64,000 bases of DNA from an uncultured Oscillospiraceae bacterium (GTDB taxonomy: Bacteria; Bacillota; Clostridia; Oscillospirales; Oscillospiraceae): contig CAKTKC010000010.1 in assembly GCA_934569225.1 (NCBI GenBank), positions 34,725 to 98,724 on the forward strand, in the 5' to 3' direction. This document shows positions 59,658 through 64,000 of this stretch, piece by piece; position 1 is the first letter of the stretch, and each line of letters starts with the position of its first letter. The position numbers and the translations under genes were made by a program. The notes beneath the pieces are model-generated. The model was not told where the DNA came from. It was given only the letters and a program-made list of their open reading frames with translations, and did no database searches.

Positions 59658-60686
59658 TTACTTGTTGACCCGGACACGGGGGTCAGCGATGCCGTAGGCA
59701 ATATCGATCACCAGGTTGCCCAACAGGGAAATGATAACGTAGAACATCTGCAGCAGCAGCACGACCTCAAAGTCCTTGTCGTTCAGGGAGGCAATGTAGA
59801 GCTTGCCCACGCCGTTCAGGCCGAAGATATTTTCCACGACCACGGAGCCGGAGAAAATGCCGATGAACCAGCCGATGACCAGCGTAATAATGGGGATCAG
59901 AGCGTTCCGGAAAGCGTGGGAATAAATGACGGTCTTTTCCTTCAGGCCCTTGGCTCTCGCGGTACGGATGCAGTCGAGGCTCAGCGCCTCACTCATGGAC
60001 GCGCGGACATAACGGGTCATGCCGCCCAGAGACGTGAAGGTCATGACGATCAGGGGCAGAGCCATGTAGTACAGCTCGTCCAGGAATTTCTTCATGCCGG
60101 TGTAATCGGAACCGGGCGTTTTCATGCCCGACACCGGGAACCAGCCGAGAATAATGGCGAACAGCCAGATAAACACGATGGACGTGATGAAGACAGGGAT
60201 CGAATAACCGACAATCGTGCCCACCTGCACCGCCGTGTCCCGCTTGCTGCCCCGATGGACGGCGCAGTAGATACCAAGGGGAATGGTTATGCCCAGGCCG
60301 AGAATGGTGGCAAATATATTGATAAAGATGGTGTTCTTCATCGGCGCTTTCAGAACGTCATACGCAGGACGGGAATACTTATAGCTCCAGCCGAAGTCTC
60401 CCTGCAGGATGCCCTGATACTTGCCGTTGATGGGAACAACGCCCACCCAGCCAAGATAACGAATAATCACATTCTGATCCGTGCCCAATTCACGGCGCTT
60501 CTCTGCCAGCTTCTTTTCGTAGAGCTCGCCTGCGTTGGGGTTGTTCTTCAGACTGGCCTTGTAGGAATCCACTTCTACCACCGCGCGGTCGTAGGGGATC
60601 ATGGTGTACACAAGGAACATCAGAAGTGAGAGAATCAGTGCAACAACGACCATGTAGCCAAGTCGTTTAGCGATGTATTTTCCCAT
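59658..60686 (-). CDS. oppB: Oligopeptide ABC transporter permease OppB
   Basis: The 342-residue permease has the OppB-type N-terminus (GKYIAKRLGYMVVVALILSLLMFL), about six helices, an outer loop slightly larger than usual (about residues 30-85), and the EAA loop CIRTARAKGLKEKTVIYSHAFRNA. It starts the oppBCDF-small ORF transcript, with a promoter about 85 bases upstream; oppC starts 14 bases after its stop. Confidence 0.95.
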   Translation of the reverse strand: MGKYIAKRLGYMVVVALILSLLMFLVYTMIPYDRAVVEVDSYKASLKNNPNAGELYEKKLAEKRRELGTDQNVIIRYLGWVGVVPINGKYQGILQGDFGWSYKYSRPAYDVLKAPMKNTIFINIFATILGLGITIPLGIYCAVHRGSKRDTAVQVGTIVGYSIPVFITSIVFIWLFAIILGWFPVSGMKTPGSDYTGMKKFLDELYYMALPLIVMTFTSLGGMTRYVRASMSEALSLDCIRTARAKGLKEKTVIYSHAFRNALIPIITLVIGWFIGIFSGSVVVENIFGLNGVGKLYIASLNDKDFEVVLLLQMFYVIISLLGNLVIDIAYGIADPRVRVNK

Positions 60687-60769
60687 GGTATACTCCCTTT
60701 CTTAAGACGGTGATCCGGGCGGGGAAACACAATCTTCCCGCGGCAGACAGCCGTCTGACGTATTCATAT

Positions 60770-60798
60770 ATTCTACCCTAAAATTGCAAACAAAGCAA
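60770..60798 (-). promoter_or_regulatory. Promoter of oppBCDF
   Basis: Minus strand TTGCTT (60793-60798), 17-bp spacer, TAGAAT (60770-60775). Confidence 0.7.
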
Positions 60799-60949
60799 GT
60801 GTAGAAAACGGTCTCTGGGTCGAAAAATGAAATTTTATACCTAAGAGGCCGCAAAAAATTTGAGAAGCAGGCCGCGACCGCCCTCAAAAGGGCGAATCAC
60901 CGCCCCTTTCCGCCGGTCGCAAGTCCCCAAAATGCACATTTGATACTAT

Positions 60950-61275
60950 TTCCTGATTAAAATCTTAATTTTAATCAGGAAGGCATCGCCTGACGGCGCT
61001 GCCTGTTTTGTGATTTATAAGGAAAGAAATCACAAAACAAGTCTCATATGAACTCCATGCCCTTCAGGCAATTAAAATCTTTTTTAAAGATTTTAATTGG
61101 AGTTCAGTATGAGCGGCCGCATCCGCCCTCTCCCCTCCCCGCAGCAAAGCTGCAGCAGGGATCTCTTTCGGCGCACAGACCGTTTTCCACGGGTTTTGTT
61201 TGCGCATTGTCCAAAACAGAGTTATCGGTTTTCATCAGAGTCCTTTTGTGCAAAGGTGTGGTCTGAGGAAAACCG
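60950..61275. other. Cluster of strong hairpins between oppA and oppB
   Basis: The 700-base gap between oppA and oppB has no credible gene. It holds perfect inverted repeats at 60950-60963/60968-60981 (14 bp), 61004-61016/61027-61039 (13 bp) and 61070-61082/61086-61098 (13 bp, inside a longer arm pair CTCATA.TGAACTCC/GGAGTTCAGTATGAG), an imperfect one at 60982-61003, and a long hairpin 61226-61239/61262-61275. The sequence is AT-rich and GC-rich in turn, unlike the coding parts. Confidence 0.75.
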
Positions 61276-61325
61276 ACAACTGGGGCGCCCCTCTATTTTA
61301 TTATAGTATGGGACATAGACTCCAA

Positions 61326-61355
61326 AATGGGGCAGCCTTTGGGGGCTGCCCCATT
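61326..61355 (-). terminator. Terminator of oppA
   Basis: Perfect 12-bp stem 61326-61337/61344-61355 with a 6-nt loop; minus strand continues TTGG after TTTT. Confidence 0.8.
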
Positions 61356-61387
61356 CCAAGTTCTACAAGCTCAAGCAGTCAGCCGGA

Positions 61388-63547
61388 TTAGTAGCCCTTG
61401 ATGTTGGAGTAGAGAATCGCGCGAGCAGGTCCGAAGAAGGGAGAAGTCACAAAATTCTCAATGTTGGCGTTGTACACGTCGTAGTAGTAGTTGGAGTACA
61501 GGGGGATGTCGGGCATAAGCTCGTTCCATCTCTCGATGTAAGCCATCCACCACTCGTTGTACTCGTCCTCGGTAGTGGCGTTGTAAACCATACCCATGGA
61601 CAGGTAATCCATGCCCAGCTTGTCGCCGGAAGCCTCAACAGCCTCTTCGTAGGTCAGACGGTCAGCAGCCAGATCGTAGGGGAACTCCACGTCGTAAGGA
61701 TCAATGACCTTGTTGGAGGAGTAGCCAGCCCAATCGGGGCTGGGGCTCCAGTTGTAGGCGTAGTCATACACAGCGTTGTTCCAGCCGGTAGCCAGGTTGT
61801 ACATGCCGTAGATGGGGGTTCCGCCGTAGCCCATGGAGGCGTCACGGTAGATGTTGCCAAGCAGGGTGGTGAAGTCACCGGTGGTAGCACGGATGACCAT
61901 ACCGGCAGCAGCAACGTCGGAGGAGTTGGCCAGATTGGTGTTCAGCAGGTCGGTAACGGTGTTGGGCGTGGTGCCGAACCAGTTGATGGCCAGAGGCATG
62001 TAGTACTCGCCGTTGATCTCAACGGTCTTGTAAACCACGTTGTCGGTGTTCGCAACAGAAGCGAAGGTCTTGTTGCCGGCGTCGTTGCCGTAGATGTCCT
62101 TCGCATTGGCTTCTTCAGCGGTCAGCTTCTTGTAACGGACAGCGTCAACACCGGTAGCGCCCTCAACATAAGGCTCGCCCTTGGAGTTGTAGATCCAGCC
62201 GCCCTCTTCCAGAACCTTCTTGGCGGTGTCGGGAGAGAAGGTGTAGTCGGTCAGCTCGATGTCGTCCTGAACAGCCTTCCACATATCGAAGTCGGGGGAG
62301 TAGGGGCCGTCAACGACGACGCCGTAGCCACCGGTGAAGGTCTGGCAGAACTCGGTACGGTTCAGCAGGTAGGTGATGGCCTGACGAACCTCGGGGAACA
62401 TGGTGGGTCCGAAGTCGCACTCGAACTCGACCTTGCCGTAACCGGCTCTCTGGTAGTGAACCTCAGAGAAGTTCACATCGTCAACGATCGCCAGAGCGGC
62501 CTTGGTGTCGTCACCGCCGGTGATGCCGGACAGGACGTCAACAGCGCCGGTCTTCAGCTGCTCCAGCTGAGTCTCGGAAACGACGAAGACATAGACAATG
62601 GTCTCGATGGAGGGGGTCTGACCCTCGAAGTTGCCCTTGAACTCAGGGTTGATGGTCAGAGTGCACTGCTTGGTGCCCTGATCCCAGTCGGTGATAACGT
62701 AAGCGCCGGAGAAGGGGTAGGTGGAGACGTCGTAACGGCTCTCGTTCAGGTGAGCGGTGGTGACGTACTCACCGGCGTCGTCCTTAGCGTAGAACGCATC
62801 GGACAGGTAGCAGCCTTCGCCGTCATCCTTGATCTCCACGCCGTCGCCCAGCCACAGACCCAGAGGAGCGGGATCAAACGCAGCATAGGTGTAAGCGAAG
62901 TAGTAAGGCAGGTAGTCAGAGGACACGGTCACGGAGAAGGTGTACTCATCCAGCAGACGGATGCCGGAGAAGATCTTGGAAGTGCCCTCAGCCTCTTCGC
63001 CGGTGTAGGCGTTGAACTCCTTGTAGCCCACGAAGGACTGGCCCATGGTGCCGGGCATACCGGCAGCAACAGCAACGGGGGTGGAGAACGCCATGACCTG
63101 TGCCAGATAGTTGACAGCGGTGATGGGGGTGCCATCGGAGAAGGTCAGGCCCTCGTTGATGGTCACGGTGTAAGTAGCGGTGCCGTCGTCGTTGTCAGTC
63201 TCGGTGTGATCCTTGACAGCGGTCTCGTTCCAGACGTAAGCGCCGCCCTGGTTGGTCTCCATAGTGCCGTAGCCGATGGTCAGCTTCTGGATGTCCTGAT
63301 CGGACGCGCCGGCGGAAGAACCGCCCCAGCCGGGATAACGGAAGTCGCCGGACAGCTCGGTGGTGCTGCCCAGAATCGCGCGGTTGGGCGCAGTGGGTGC
63401 TGCTGCAGTATCTGCTTTGGTCTCAGCGGACACGTCGGCAGCAGTAGGTGCAGCAGTCTCGGTGGTGCCATTGGAACCGCAGGCAGCCAGACCCAGCATC
63501 ATAACGACTGCCAGAAGCAGGCTCAGAAGCTTGGTGAACTTTTTCAT
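61388..63547 (-). CDS. oppA: Oligopeptide-binding lipoprotein (SBP family 5)
   Basis: The 719-residue lipoprotein (lipobox LAAC, Cys23) has a Thr/Ala-rich linker and the family 5 solute-binding fold, with GLTFSDGTPITAVNY in the N-terminal lobe and FPEVRQAITYLLNRTEF in the middle. It is longer than usual (about 550-620), mainly in loops around residues 190-300. It captures peptides outside and passes them to OppBC. GGGAGGAAT precedes the ATG. It is a separate transcription unit with its own promoter and terminator, giving more OppA than channel. Confidence 0.93.
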   Translation of the reverse strand: MKKFTKLLSLLLAVVMMLGLAACGSNGTTETAAPTAADVSAETKADTAAAPTAPNRAILGSTTELSGDFRYPGWGGSSAGASDQDIQKLTIGYGTMETNQGGAYVWNETAVKDHTETDNDDGTATYTVTINEGLTFSDGTPITAVNYLAQVMAFSTPVAVAAGMPGTMGQSFVGYKEFNAYTGEEAEGTSKIFSGIRLLDEYTFSVTVSSDYLPYYFAYTYAAFDPAPLGLWLGDGVEIKDDGEGCYLSDAFYAKDDAGEYVTTAHLNESRYDVSTYPFSGAYVITDWDQGTKQCTLTINPEFKGNFEGQTPSIETIVYVFVVSETQLEQLKTGAVDVLSGITGGDDTKAALAIVDDVNFSEVHYQRAGYGKVEFECDFGPTMFPEVRQAITYLLNRTEFCQTFTGGYGVVVDGPYSPDFDMWKAVQDDIELTDYTFSPDTAKKVLEEGGWIYNSKGEPYVEGATGVDAVRYKKLTAEEANAKDIYGNDAGNKTFASVANTDNVVYKTVEINGEYYMPLAINWFGTTPNTVTDLLNTNLANSSDVAAAGMVIRATTGDFTTLLGNIYRDASMGYGGTPIYGMYNLATGWNNAVYDYAYNWSPSPDWAGYSSNKVIDPYDVEFPYDLAADRLTYEEAVEASGDKLGMDYLSMGMVYNATTEDEYNEWWMAYIERWNELMPDIPLYSNYYYDVYNANIENFVTSPFFGPARAILYSNIKGY

Positions 63548-63646
63548 TCAGAATTCCTCCCTCAGAAATTTTTTAGACAGACGATCAGAAGTCATCCGTC
63601 AGATTTACGTTCCTCAGGAGGTATTCCCCCCAGAAACGTTACATAT

Positions 63647-63675
63647 ATTATGCACTATCCGCCACTCGTTGTCAA
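63647..63675 (-). promoter_or_regulatory. Promoter of oppA
   Basis: Minus strand TTGACA (63670-63675), 17-bp spacer, extended -10 TGCATAAT region (-10 CATAAT, 63647-63652). Nothing else is seen up to 63840. Confidence 0.8.
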
Positions 63676-63843
63676 ATGTTTTTTGCATTTCATTGGATTC
63701 TACAAAAAGCATACTATTTCGCCATTCTTTTTGTGCGTCTAGACGAACCCATAACCAATTCCGTTACTTTTTCGTCACCTTTCCGTGTTTTCGCCCCCGG
63801 CAGGATTGTGCCCTTGCAGACGGATAAATCCCCCTGAAACGAC

Positions 63844-63884
63844 AAAAAAGCACCGGGTTTTCCGCAATTTCGCAGAAAACCCGG
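63844..63884 (-). terminator. Terminator behind the tRNA remnant
   Basis: Stem 63853-63865/63872-63884 (12 of 13 paired), then GTGCTTTTTTG on the minus strand. Confidence 0.85.
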
Positions 63885-63889
63885 CACTC

Positions 63890-63934
63890 TGGCACACCAG
63901 AGGGGACTTGAACCTCCGACCTACCGCTTAGGAG
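63890..63934 (-). pseudogene. 3' half of tRNA-Arg(CCT), probable attachment-site copy
   Basis: On the minus strand the sequence reads anticodon loop CTCCTAA (anticodon CCT), 3' anticodon stem GCGGT, variable loop AGGTC, T arm GGAGG-TTCAAGT-CCCCT (one A-C mismatch), acceptor strand CTGGTGT, discriminator G and encoded CCA, with a terminator behind. The expected 5' half (ACCGC stem, D arm, ACACCAG acceptor strand) is absent from 63935-64000, where I see nothing else recognisable. A 3'-half copy starting at the anticodon loop is what site-specific integration into a tRNA gene leaves at the distal end. Confidence 0.7.
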
Positions 63935-64000
63935 TATGGCTTACCATGTGATACACGGTTCGGATGTAACTTCCAATATCATCCCTTACGCAGAATGACT

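Overview
The window looks like a chromosome segment of a spore-forming, moderately GC-rich Gram-positive of class Clostridia, most likely family Oscillospiraceae. That placement is inferred from gene content: spoIIR, spoVAD, spoVAE, a SpoVB-type flippase, a GerMN lipoprotein, AddAB, a T-box in front of pheST, an ECF sigma/DUF4179-type pair, and a structured intergenic repeat typical of that family. Most of it is core genome; the only sign of a mobile element boundary is a truncated tRNA at the right edge.

Layout, left to right. 1-4.5 kb: tail of a membrane protein, then a giant 2-hydroxyacyl-CoA dehydratase activator. 4.5-10 kb (minus): ECF sigma factor with its membrane anti-sigma partner, a type Ic aspartate aminotransferase, and a eukaryote-type glycogen branching enzyme. 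10.2-14.3 kb: complete pstSCAB-phoU operon. 14.3-15.6 kb: structured repeat and an aldo/keto reductase. 15.6-17.7 kb (minus): type 4 uracil-DNA glycosylase and a DacF-like protein that has lost all three active-site motifs. 17.8-21.5 kb: tightly overlapping chain of ComEA-like protein, response regulator, histidine kinase, GerMN lipoprotein and exonuclease III. 21.6-25.6 kb (minus): M32 carboxypeptidase, nnrD, lipoprotein, MazF, and a small unknown. 25.7-29.5 kb: T-box, pheS, pheT. 29.8-33.4 kb: ireB, an unknown protein, an SH3b-NlpC/P60 hydrolase, spoVAD-spoVAE and a 41-residue Asn-periodic microprotein.

33.4-41.8 kb (minus): ispE, spoIIR, addB, addA. 41.9-46.2 kb: DUF378 protein, then a divergent pair of single-pass membrane proteins (zinc ribbon/Ig-like, and kinase/fibronectin III). 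46.2-50.8 kb: second copy of the structured repeat, Zn-dependent phospholipase-like protein, VanZ protein, tandem OB-fold SSB-like protein, nth, spoVB. 50.8-54.7 kb (minus): prfB, secG, PHP phosphoesterase, pepD. 54.9-63.5 kb (minus): an oligopeptide ABC system, oppA then oppBCDF and a 56-residue membrane protein. The right edge holds a 3' half of tRNA-Arg(CCT) with its terminator.

The most unusual system is the Opp operon. Its OppC permease carries a seven-repeat RCC1-like propeller in the loop after the first membrane helix, its OppF ATPase carries an insertion of about 190 residues between Walker A and the Q-loop, and a tiny membrane protein is coupled to oppF by a TAATG overlap. I infer a peptide importer with an added extracytoplasmic sensing or docking domain. 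Sequence-level regulation includes many TTGACA/TATAAT-type promoters with exact 17-bp spacers, two forespore-type (sigma F/G) promoter candidates, one of them embedded in the ispE terminator, and two divergent-promoter regions with palindromes.
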